Source: Massilia agilis | GTDB lineage: Bacteria; Pseudomonadota; Gammaproteobacteria; Burkholderiales; Burkholderiaceae_D | DNA length: 64,000 nt | Direction: 5' to 3' | Assembly (NCBI RefSeq): GCF_024756255.1 | Contig: NZ_JANUHB010000001.1 | Location: 186,001 to 250,000 of the forward strand | Shown here: positions 46,286 to 54,426 of the stretch, piece after piece | Layout of the letters: every line of letters starts with the position of its first letter | How positions within the stretch are numbered: position 1 is the stretch's first letter | The notes under the pieces: model-generated | What the model was told of the DNA's origin: nothing | The model's database searches: none | The model's input: the letters and a program-made list of their open reading frames with translations, nothing else | Position numbers and translations under genes: made by a program

Positions 46286-47761
46286 TTACCTGGCATGATC
46301 CGCCGCCAGCTGCTCGCGCTCGACCTGCTTGCCGCCGACCCAAAGGGTGACAATCGTATCGTACGCGCGGACATCCTCGAGTGGCGATTGCCTCATCAGT
46401 AACAGGTTGGCCGTTTTGCCCGGCTCGATGCTGCCCAGTTGGGCCGCGAGGCCGAATGCACGCGCATTGCTGATGGTCGCCGCCTTGAAGATCTGGGCCG
46501 GGGTCATGCCCGCCTCGCGCAAATTCTGCATTTCAAGGTAGCCGTTCAGCCCCGGCAAATTGCCGTACGTTGGGGCGGACGGCGTGTCCGTTCCGAACAA
46601 GATCTTCGCGTCTTTCGAAGCGAGATATGAGACGACCTGCCGCACGTGACGCAACGGCACGTCGAGCCCCCGCCGCGCGTCCTCGTCGCTCTCGCCGCCG
46701 GCCGCCTCCTGCCGGAACCATTTGCCTTCCGGTGTATGGAACCACGCCGCCAGCGATGCGGGGACGACCTTGCGGATGCGCGGGTCACCCAGCCAGTCCG
46801 GATCGACGTAAGCGCGCAGTCCGTAGAGCACCTGGATGGTGGGCTGGTAGCCGACACCCTTGGCGATCACCTGGTCCAGCACCGCGCGGATCTCGGCGGG
46901 GAGCACCTGTTCGTTGTTCAGGCGGTCCCAGCGCCACATGCCGTGCGCGAGCACGTCGGTGTTACCGTTCACCGCAAAACCCTGCCCCTCCAGCGTGTTT
47001 GCATGCGTCACCAGCGTCATGCCGTTGGCCGATGCTGCCTTGCGGACCTCGCCATACACCTCGCGGCTCATCACCGGCAGGCTGTGCTGGCTGCCGAAAC
47101 CGTGCTCGAAAAAGGTCTTGATGCAGACCGCGCCTGATGCCTTGGCCCTCGCCGCGTCCACCGCCGACGTGTGTTCTCGCGGCGCATATTCTGCTGGAAT
47201 GGCTGCGGCCTGAGCCGGATCGTAGATGAAATTGGGGAAGACCTTGAACCGCTGGGACGGCGGAAAGTACGACATCGGGTATCCGTTGGCCAACACCAGC
47301 GGCGACCCGCAATGGAACACGTCCGGGCGCAGCGGCGCGCGCCGCAGCCGATCGATGAAGCCGACATCGAATACCGCCAAGTCGATGACGGACGTGTAAC
47401 CGTAGTACAGGAACGAGCGGGGAAGCTGTTTGTAGTACTCCTGCGCCAGTTTCGCCTTCTCCCCCATCTGCTCGAAGCTCATGCCGGGAACCGATTGCAG
47501 GTGCACGTGGGAGTCGATCAATCCCGGCGTCAGGAAGTATCCCTTGCCATCGAAGCGCCGCGCGCCGGCCGGGGGCCGCTGCCGGGCACCACGCATGACC
47601 TTGACGATGCGCCCATCCTCGATGAGCACACTGCCCGGCTCGACCATGTCGAGTCGTTCCGGCGATACCAGCTTGACGTTGGTGATCCAGAGTGAGTTGC
47701 TGGCGCCGGCCGGCACATGCAGCAGAAGCGCAAAAAGGCATCCGAACAGGCTTTTCTTCAT
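46286..47761 (-). CDS. Secreted amidohydrolase-family protein
   Basis: 491 residues with a signal peptide (CLFALLLHVPAGASN). The metal-dependent hydrolase pattern is kept: LIDSHVHL (HxH), TLVTHAN, GTDTPSAPTYGNLPG, and the small beta domain at both ends (GSVLIEDGRIV, PGKTANLLLM). The carboxylated-lysine position may be at IKTFFEHG. Relatives are imidazolonepropionase-like or prolidase-like periplasmic enzymes of unknown substrate. It converges with ftsZ and is divergent from the FG-GAP lipoprotein. Confidence 0.85.
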   Translation of the reverse strand: MKKSLFGCLFALLLHVPAGASNSLWITNVKLVSPERLDMVEPGSVLIEDGRIVKVMRGARQRPPAGARRFDGKGYFLTPGLIDSHVHLQSVPGMSFEQMGEKAKLAQEYYKQLPRSFLYYGYTSVIDLAVFDVGFIDRLRRAPLRPDVFHCGSPLVLANGYPMSYFPPSQRFKVFPNFIYDPAQAAAIPAEYAPREHTSAVDAARAKASGAVCIKTFFEHGFGSQHSLPVMSREVYGEVRKAASANGMTLVTHANTLEGQGFAVNGNTDVLAHGMWRWDRLNNEQVLPAEIRAVLDQVIAKGVGYQPTIQVLYGLRAYVDPDWLGDPRIRKVVPASLAAWFHTPEGKWFRQEAAGGESDEDARRGLDVPLRHVRQVVSYLASKDAKILFGTDTPSAPTYGNLPGLNGYLEMQNLREAGMTPAQIFKAATISNARAFGLAAQLGSIEPGKTANLLLMRQSPLEDVRAYDTIVTLWVGGKQVEREQLAADHAR

Positions 47762-48057
47762 CAGTGTTCTCCTAACTCTTGCGAACGCTCTGGGGTCAGA
47801 TCTGGCCGATCGATCTTTAAACTTTACACGCGTGCTTCCTGTCGTCAGAGCCGAACTGTATTCGAACTGTCAATATTAGCGCGTTTCAACAGCTTCTTGC
47901 TCTTCTGTTCGAGCGCGTGAAGTCGCGCTTACTGCCGGGTTGTTGAGAAGTGTCGAGGCGGGCGCGGCGGGCGCTGGTTATGATCGGGCGCTTTCATGTG
48001 CGGCTCAGAACCAAGCATCCACGAACCCACCTTCAACCATTTCAACAAGGAATACGC

Positions 48058-49716
48058 ATGCACACGTCCCCGACGATAGTACTTGGTTCTGCAATGCTCC
48101 TCGTCGCTGCGTTGCTGACCTCATGCGGCGGCGGAGGTGCCGGCGCGAGCACTTCAGGCAACAGCGGCACCGGAAACGACGGCTCTGGTTCCCCGCCGCC
48201 GACCGCGTCACTGAAAGTTGTCGCGAGCAATGTGCCTGACCAAGCGCTCGGCGTTGCACTGGACGCGGCACTCATGCTTACGTTCAACGCAAACCTGAGC
48301 GATGCTGGCCTTGGCGCCGATCGGGTTCTGCTGAGTGATGGCAACACGCAGATTGCGATAAAGGTCACTCCGTCCGGACAAGCGTTGTGGGTCCAGCCAA
48401 TTACAAAGCTTCACACTAGAAAGAACTACCGCCTCACGATCAAGGCCGGAGCGACTGCGGCGGACGGCAGCGTGCTGCAAAACGACTACGTCGCGAACTT
48501 CAAGACGGTGTTCGGAGTATATGAATCGAAGAAGTTAACGCCTGCCGACCCGAGCGTGTTCAATGGCGACCTGCCGCGCATCGTCGTCGCGGATGTGAAT
48601 GGCGACAGCCGACCTGACCTGATCGAGCTCGCAGCGCTGTACCGGCCCGACCTGTTCGCCCCCAACGGTTACACCCTCAACATTTATCTACAGAGCGCAA
48701 GCGGGCAATTCGTGAAGTCGCAAAAACTCGAATTTCTCGCTGACCAGAGCGCGGCCAGCAAGTATTTCAACAATCTGATACCAATCGACATCGACGGCGA
48801 CAACAGGCCAGAGCTGCTTGTACCGGAATTCCGTCCCGACGATCCCGCGACCGCCGGCATTCGCGTTTTCAAGGCCGGTGCCGACGGAAAATTCGCCGCA
48901 ACCCAGTTTATCAAGACAAATTACACCGAAAATTTGGTGGCCCTGGATGTGGATGGCGACGGCAAAATGGACCTGGTGGGCAGCAACCAGCAAGCAATCG
49001 ACCAGGCAACCGGCGGTTTCCAGATCCTTCTGCGCAAGGCGACTGGTTTCGCGATGCTCAGTCCGGTAACGCTGCCAGCAGGCAGCTATGAATTCGGCGT
49101 CGCCGATCTGGACCACGACGGGAAGCGCGAACTCATCGTCAACCGGATTTTCGCTAAGCCCAATAACTCGGGGATCACGAACGAACTATTGGTTTACTCT
49201 CAGCGGACAGCGGGAGTGTTTTCGCCGGACCCAACGCAAACCGACCGAACGCTTGGCTTTTGTACGGAAGCAGACTATTGCAGGAATATGAAGATCATCG
49301 ATTGGAACGGTACCGGCAAGTCGGAACTAGTGTTCTCCGCCGGAACAATCGGAACAGGTCCTTGGCAGAACCAGGTATTCGGTTACAGCGTGATGGCAGA
49401 CGGCAGCCTGAGCAGGGACTTTCGCGCGCCGATCGGAAGCCAGGCCACTGTGTTTGCAATTGAAGACCTGGACCGGGACAGCGTACCGGACCTACTGCTT
49501 GTCGGTGACGACCCCGTTCAACAATCAAACTTCTTTTCAGTGGTCGGCGGTAACGCCAACCGCGGGATTGAATTCTCTGACGTTATCTACATCCAGCTTT
49601 TCGACACCATGTACCCACCCAATGTCGCCGTTGCCGACATCGACGGAGATGGGCAGCCAGACATCATTTTCGATAGCTACAACTCGGGAATTGTGATGGC
49701 ACGACGCGTAGAGTGA
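48058..49716 (+). CDS. Lipoprotein with Ig-like (Big_5-type) and FG-GAP repeats
   Basis: 552 residues from ATG 48058 (AAGGAAT upstream). Lipobox ALLTSCGGGG, then a low-complexity Gly/Ser/Thr linker. Residues about 50-160 resemble an SbsA/Big_5 Ig-like domain (VPDQALGVALDAALMLTFN, LTIKAGATAADGS). The rest is an FG-GAP/VCBS beta-propeller with DVNGDSRPDLIE, DIDGDNRPELL, DVDGDGKMDLVG, DLDHDGKRELIV and DIDGDGQPDIIF calcium-loop-like motifs. A surface adhesin or binding protein is likely. Base composition is less GC-rich than the surroundings, suggesting later acquisition. Confidence 0.85.
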   Translation: MHTSPTIVLGSAMLLVAALLTSCGGGGAGASTSGNSGTGNDGSGSPPPTASLKVVASNVPDQALGVALDAALMLTFNANLSDAGLGADRVLLSDGNTQIAIKVTPSGQALWVQPITKLHTRKNYRLTIKAGATAADGSVLQNDYVANFKTVFGVYESKKLTPADPSVFNGDLPRIVVADVNGDSRPDLIELAALYRPDLFAPNGYTLNIYLQSASGQFVKSQKLEFLADQSAASKYFNNLIPIDIDGDNRPELLVPEFRPDDPATAGIRVFKAGADGKFAATQFIKTNYTENLVALDVDGDGKMDLVGSNQQAIDQATGGFQILLRKATGFAMLSPVTLPAGSYEFGVADLDHDGKRELIVNRIFAKPNNSGITNELLVYSQRTAGVFSPDPTQTDRTLGFCTEADYCRNMKIIDWNGTGKSELVFSAGTIGTGPWQNQVFGYSVMADGSLSRDFRAPIGSQATVFAIEDLDRDSVPDLLLVGDDPVQQSNFFSVVGGNANRGIEFSDVIYIQLFDTMYPPNVAVADIDGDGQPDIIFDSYNSGIVMARRVE

Positions 49717-49764
49717 TGTTTTAGCGCCCGACAGCACCACCAATGGCGCACCTCTGCAGGAAAG

Positions 49765-49801
49765 AGGCCGTTGCACCCGAGAGTCGAATGATCAACGGCC
49801 T
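49765..49801. terminator. Hairpin between convergent genes
   Basis: AGGCCGTTG (49765-49773) pairs with CAACGGCCT (49793-49801). It lies after the FG-GAP gene and before the end of the SDR-SnoaL gene. The sequence aatgatcaacggcct recurs in the hairpin at 56800-56814. Confidence 0.4.
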
Positions 49802-49846
49802 AGGTAAACTCAAACAGATGAGTAATTGAAAAGCGAGCACATTCCA

Positions 49847-51016
49847 TCACCCTTGCCGAAGTTGTGCGACGACTGCCGCCAGCGTATTGATACCCCAATG
49901 CTCAACGTAGCGACCGTCGCGTACGCGAACGATATCGGTCACATCGATTGCAATATCCTTGCCGGTCGCTTCGACGCCGAGCAACGGACCAACATGCTTG
50001 CCCGAGATTGTTTTTCGGGTGATCACCTTGTCGCCATCGCAGAGTTGCTCATGAATATGCACCTGCAGATCTCCGATTGCAGGGCGCAATACGGTCGAAA
50101 ACGTCTTCCACATCGTCTCAGCGCCACGTAGCGCCTCGCTCGGCGCCGACCAGTTCACGAAATCCGGCGCCATGAGTGCTTCGAAAGATTCCCGGTTGCC
50201 GTCCTGGATCACTTCGCGGTTGAATCGTGCGACGATCGCCTTGAGGTCGTTGTTGTTGATCTCCGGTCCCGCCGCCAGCGCAAGCGCGTCGGCCCCAGCC
50301 AGCACCCGCAACGGAGCAGCAGGATCAGTTACCGCACGCCACACCGCCTCGGCGACATCGTGCGCGTGCGTCACCGGTGCGTCGCTGTTCCGAACCGCGG
50401 CAAACACGCGCTGCCTGAAATCGGCATAGGCCTCGTGCACGCCCTCCCCCATCAACCGGCGCGCGTTGTCGCCGAAACTCGTTTCTGGGGAACGTCCTGG
50501 CAGGACGAGCCGTACGCGAACGTCGAAGGGAGCGAGCTCCAGTGCCAGTGATTCCGTGAATGCATTTACCGCCGCCTTGCTGCCCGTATAAACCGACAGG
50601 AGCGGCAACGATTTAAGCGTCACGCTCGAGGTCACGTTGACGACCACTCCGGCGCCCCGTTGCCTAAACTGCGGCAACACCGCCTGCGTCATTGCAATTG
50701 TGCCGAGCGTGTTGGTCTCGAAAACCTCGCGGGCCTTCGCCAGCGGAATGTCCTCCAGCGGCGCCAGCAGGCCCACGCCGGCGTTGTTCACCAATGCATC
50801 GATTGGGCCAGCCGCCTGGATACATTGGCGAATACTTTCGGCGTCCGTGACATCGAGCGGCAGGATGCGAAGCCGCTCCGACTGCGGTAGCAAGCAATCA
50901 TTCGGCGTGCGCATCGTCGCGACGACACGCCAGCCCCGGTCGAGAAAGAGCCGTGCGGTTTCGAGGCCGAAACCGGACGAGCAACCAGTGATCAGAACAG
51001 TGGACATGGTAGACAT
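49847..51016 (-). CDS. Fusion of short-chain dehydrogenase and SnoaL-like domain
   Basis: 389 residues from ATG 51016 (GGAG five bases upstream). Residues about 1-265 form a classical SDR: TVLITGCSSGFGLETA, NNAGVG, and YTGSKAAVNAF (YxxxK, with the usual serine in NVTSSVTLKSL). Residues about 275-389 are a SnoaL/NTF2-fold domain (RDGRYVEHWGINTLAAVV). Separate genes of these two types are common; the fusion suggests the SnoaL part binds the same product. It is divergent from an AraC regulator and is probably its target. Confidence 0.88.
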   Translation of the reverse strand: MSTMSTVLITGCSSGFGLETARLFLDRGWRVVATMRTPNDCLLPQSERLRILPLDVTDAESIRQCIQAAGPIDALVNNAGVGLLAPLEDIPLAKAREVFETNTLGTIAMTQAVLPQFRQRGAGVVVNVTSSVTLKSLPLLSVYTGSKAAVNAFTESLALELAPFDVRVRLVLPGRSPETSFGDNARRLMGEGVHEAYADFRQRVFAAVRNSDAPVTHAHDVAEAVWRAVTDPAAPLRVLAGADALALAAGPEINNNDLKAIVARFNREVIQDGNRESFEALMAPDFVNWSAPSEALRGAETMWKTFSTVLRPAIGDLQVHIHEQLCDGDKVITRKTISGKHVGPLLGVEATGKDIAIDVTDIVRVRDGRYVEHWGINTLAAVVAQLRQG

Positions 51017-51109
51017 CAAGACTCCATCGAGTTGGCAATGCGTCTACGATAGAGACAAGCTTCAGGACAGGCTATACTTTTCCATCCATATTTTTGTCGA
51101 GATCGTCCA

Positions 51110-52042
51110 ATGATCGATCCACTGGCGGAAGTCGTGTCCTTGCTGGAACCCGGCGCGCCGTTCTCGAAGCTAGTCGTCGGGTCCGCGCCCTGGGCCGTGC
51201 GCCGCACGGAAACGGGGCGCCCGTTCTATTTCGTCGTACTCGAAGGCGGTTGCCATCTGACGGTGGACGGGGAGTCGGGCAGCGAGACGATCACGCTGAA
51301 CGAAGGCGACTTTGCCTTGGTCCCCGCTGCCGGCAACTTCGCAACGTCGAGCCTCGACCGCCAGCCGCCGCGCGCGGATGAAGTGATCACCACGCAGGTC
51401 ACGCCGATACCGGGTGGCGTGCGCGTTGGCGATCCGGATGGTCCGGTGGATGTGCGCATGCTCGTAGGGAACTGCGTATTCGGCTCGCCGGATTCCGCGT
51501 TGCTCGTATCGCTATTACCGCATTACGTGCACATACGCGGTGAACAGCGCCTGTCAACCCTGGTGCAGATGGTTGGCGATGAATCGCGCGCCGATCGGCC
51601 CGCGCGCGACATTGTGCTGTCCCGTTTGCTCGAAGTGCTACTGATCGAGGCGCTGAGATCGACAGCGAGCACTGCCGCGTCCGCAGGTCTCGTGCGCGGA
51701 TTGGCCGACCCGAAGCTGGCGATAGCACTGCGATCCATGCACGAACGCCCCGCCGCCCGGTGGAACATCGCGCAACTGGCGCGCGCGGCTGCCATGTCGC
51801 GTTCGGCTTTTTTCGAGCGTTTCAGCCAGGCCGTCGGCGTGGCGCCGATGGCATACCTGCTGGCCTGGCGCATGGCGCTCGCCAGGCAGCTGCTGCGGCG
51901 CCGGGAACTGAAGATCGCGGACATCGCGGAACGCGTGGGCTATGGGTCGGTCAGTGCGTTCGGTGTCGCATTCACCCGCCACGTCGGCATGCCACCCAGA
52001 CGCTACTCACAAAGCGAAATCGAAGAGGCGGGCGTCGACTGA
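51110..52042 (+). CDS. AraC-family transcriptional regulator
   Basis: 310 residues. N-terminal cupin-type ligand domain (FVVLEGGCHLTVDG, LNEGDFALVP; the AraC_N/cupin_6 type), then two helix-turn-helix motifs (WNIAQLARAAAMSRSAFFERF and LKIADIAERVGYGSVSAFGVAFTRHVG). This type typically activates a neighbouring oxidoreductase in response to an aromatic or aldehyde. The 93-base gap to the SDR-SnoaL fusion is the probable operator region. Confidence 0.9.
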   Translation: MIDPLAEVVSLLEPGAPFSKLVVGSAPWAVRRTETGRPFYFVVLEGGCHLTVDGESGSETITLNEGDFALVPAAGNFATSSLDRQPPRADEVITTQVTPIPGGVRVGDPDGPVDVRMLVGNCVFGSPDSALLVSLLPHYVHIRGEQRLSTLVQMVGDESRADRPARDIVLSRLLEVLLIEALRSTASTAASAGLVRGLADPKLAIALRSMHERPAARWNIAQLARAAAMSRSAFFERFSQAVGVAPMAYLLAWRMALARQLLRRRELKIADIAERVGYGSVSAFGVAFTRHVGMPPRRYSQSEIEEAGVD

Positions 52043-52096
52043 TCGGGGGAGCCCGGTCTGCATTGGCCGGGTAACGCTTCATACGGCGGATTCAGT

Positions 52097-53029
52097 TCAT
52101 CTCCCGGCGTTCTCGCGCCCAACACCGTCGAGCGCCAACGGCATCGCCCGCGACCAGCGGTTGGTGGACAGTGAAAACGTCAGCGCGCGCACCTGGTGGT
52201 ACCATCCGGCCGGCACATACAGCAGGTCGCCGGGATCGACAGTGCATTCGATGATCGACGCGCGGCGCGCCAACGGGAATTTGTCGAAGTCCGGCGCTTC
52301 GGGGTCGAACGGCGAACCGAACAGCAGCGCATTCGCCTCGCGCGGATAGAGGAACTCGTCATGGTGCGGCGGCGCCAGGAGGATCCGCTTCGATCCCCAT
52401 ACCTGCACGAAGAGGTTGTCGTCGTAGTCCGCATGCAGCGGCGTCACCGTACCCGCCGGGCCCAGCCAGAAGCGCGGCGGCCCGGGCTTCGCAAGATATG
52501 CGGGCCAGTAACAAAAACGGTTCAGTTCGCGCAGTTCCAGGTTGCCCAGATAGGGAGGCAACCCGGGCGTTCCCGCTGCCACCAGGTCCAGGTATTCGAG
52601 CATCGACATGTCGTGCATGGCCCGGTCGGGGGCAAACGCCGTGTTGACGTAGTCGCCGACACGCGCCCGCACCGGCAGCGTCGCGAAGCGCTCGCGCAGC
52701 GTTTGCGGCGTGAGCGCGGAGAGTGGCCAGCGACGGGCCAGACCGGGAATCAGGAACGGCAGGCCTTGGGCGGCGCGCTGCTCGAAGGCGCCGGCGTCGA
52801 GCCGGCCAAGGCGCTGGACCGCGTCGATGGAAGGCAAGCTTCGTGCAGCGCGTTTGAGCGCATCGCGCATCGCATCGATTGAGGTGACGCCCCGGATCTG
52901 GGCGTCCCTGCGCTCGCGCGCCTGCTTGCGGGCGAGCGCTTCGTCGGCCGAGGTAGAGTCCGGGGCCGGCGGACGGGGTGGCAGGCGCGTCGTGCCGGAC
53001 GCTTGCCCGTCGTCGTGATATGTGGACAT
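52097..53029 (-). CDS. JmjC-type cupin (cupin_8) oxygenase
   Basis: 310 residues. Residues about 70-300 form a JmjC/cupin_8 fold: LPFLIPGLARRWP at the start, VTPLHADYDDNLFVQVWG carrying the HxD iron pair, and GDLLYVPAGWYHQVRAL with the distal histidine. Such enzymes are 2-oxoglutarate-dependent hydroxylases of proteins, tRNA or small molecules (for example FIH-like or ribosomal oxygenases). The N-terminal 60 residues are charged and variable. It is the third gene of an operon, 13 bases after the MBL-fold gene, so it probably acts on the product of OsmC-YcaO. Iron ligands are seen; substrate is inferred. Confidence 0.8.
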   Translation of the reverse strand: MSTYHDDGQASGTTRLPPRPPAPDSTSADEALARKQARERRDAQIRGVTSIDAMRDALKRAARSLPSIDAVQRLGRLDAGAFEQRAAQGLPFLIPGLARRWPLSALTPQTLRERFATLPVRARVGDYVNTAFAPDRAMHDMSMLEYLDLVAAGTPGLPPYLGNLELRELNRFCYWPAYLAKPGPPRFWLGPAGTVTPLHADYDDNLFVQVWGSKRILLAPPHHDEFLYPREANALLFGSPFDPEAPDFDKFPLARRASIIECTVDPGDLLYVPAGWYHQVRALTFSLSTNRWSRAMPLALDGVGRENAGR

Positions 53030-53042
53030 TGTCTATTCTGAT

Positions 53043-54419
53043 CTACGGGTGACTGTTCATTGGCCAGGGCGCGCGGGCCAGCAGCCGGTGCAACTGGGCC
53101 GCCTGGTAGGCTCCGAAGGCGTCGCTGAACAAGCAGCGGATCAGCGGATCGTCGACCACCTCCGCGTGCGTCAGCTCGCGCTCAATGGCGGCATCGAAAA
53201 CCGTGTCGTTGATGCGCATGTACATCGACGTGAGCGACTCGCCCAGCTCCAGCGCGGCATAGAGCTTCGCGGCCGGAATGTCGGTGGTCCAGCCCAGCGG
53301 TGCGCTTCCATCATCGGGATGCGCCGCACCGCCGGGCTCCAAACGGTAGCGGAAGCGCGTGACCTGGCCTGCGTGGTCGTAGATCGACAGTTGCCAGATG
53401 CGGGGCCGGTCGAAATAGTCGGACGAGGCATCCACCGCGCCATATTTTTCGAGCAGGCCCGCGCGGCAGTAATCCATGATGCGCGCATGCTGCAGCTCGG
53501 TCAGCGGTGCGAAGCGTCGTGCGATATCGGCGGTGTCCGGCACGCCTGCAAGGCCTTCGTATGCGTAATCGACATCCTGCTCCCCGACCGGGATCACCCA
53601 CGATAACGGCGGCGCCGGGCGCAGCGAGGTGGCGTCCATCAGCACCGAAACCGAAGGATCGAGGCGCACCACCTGGGCCGTCGGCAGCGCCGCCGATACT
53701 TCGCGCGCAAACCGGGCATAGGAAATCGGGAAGAAGGCGCGGTTGTACCACGACCATGGTTCCTGCAAAAACTGGCACGAGCTCGGGACGACGTAACGCG
53801 GGTCGAGTGCGCGCAGCTGGTCAATCCACTCCTGCGGAAGCGACGGGGGCGCCGGTACCGCGCGCGATGGCGCCAGCACTTCGATCTCGCGCATCGTCTG
53901 GAACGGCCACAGTACCATATCCCATGGCCCTTCCCGAACCAGCTGGGCGAGCGTGGTGTCGTCGATCCAGGAATCGACGACGTTCAATACGTTCAGCCCG
54001 GCAGCCTTCACCTGGAACATGGAGTCGACATCGGCATCCATGGCTTCGCGCGGCACCACCACGAACGGGCCCACAGCCACCGGCACATTCAGGCGCAATG
54101 GATGTACGCTGGTGAAACCGAGTTGGCGCACCATGTCGAACAGCTCGTCGAAGATGCAGTAGATGTGGAGTGGCGTGGCGCGGTCCAGCAGATCCAGGCT
54201 CTCGAGCGAACAGTGATCGTCGTGAAAGTGCGAAATGAATACCGCGTCGAAGCGCTGGCGCCGAATCTGATCTTCGTCGAAACGCACGTCGGGAAATGCG
54301 TGGCAGTTGCGGCTGAATGGGTTTTCGAAGATGGTATCGAATGCGATGCGCGTGCCGTCGCATTCGAATAGGTAACCGGCGTGGAGAATCCGCGAAACGG
54401 TCAGCGCTGCGTTGGACAT
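53043..54419 (-). CDS. Metallo-beta-lactamase-fold hydrolase
   Basis: 458 residues. The N-terminal third is an MBL fold of the UlaG/YycJ-like kind: HAGYLFECDGTRIAFD and VFISHFHDDHCSL (HxHxDH zinc motif). A second histidine is not obvious where lactamases have it; Asp residues in the PREAMDADVD stretch may substitute. The C-terminal half (about 220-458) is a helical region I do not recognise. It lies seven bases after the OsmC-YcaO stop, hence co-transcribed. Its job could be to hydrolyse an intermediate made by YcaO. Confidence 0.8.
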   Translation of the reverse strand: MSNAALTVSRILHAGYLFECDGTRIAFDTIFENPFSRNCHAFPDVRFDEDQIRRQRFDAVFISHFHDDHCSLESLDLLDRATPLHIYCIFDELFDMVRQLGFTSVHPLRLNVPVAVGPFVVVPREAMDADVDSMFQVKAAGLNVLNVVDSWIDDTTLAQLVREGPWDMVLWPFQTMREIEVLAPSRAVPAPPSLPQEWIDQLRALDPRYVVPSSCQFLQEPWSWYNRAFFPISYARFAREVSAALPTAQVVRLDPSVSVLMDATSLRPAPPLSWVIPVGEQDVDYAYEGLAGVPDTADIARRFAPLTELQHARIMDYCRAGLLEKYGAVDASSDYFDRPRIWQLSIYDHAGQVTRFRYRLEPGGAAHPDDGSAPLGWTTDIPAAKLYAALELGESLTSMYMRINDTVFDAAIERELTHAEVVDDPLIRCLFSDAFGAYQAAQLHRLLARAPWPMNSHP

Positions 54420-54426
54420 GCGTGGC

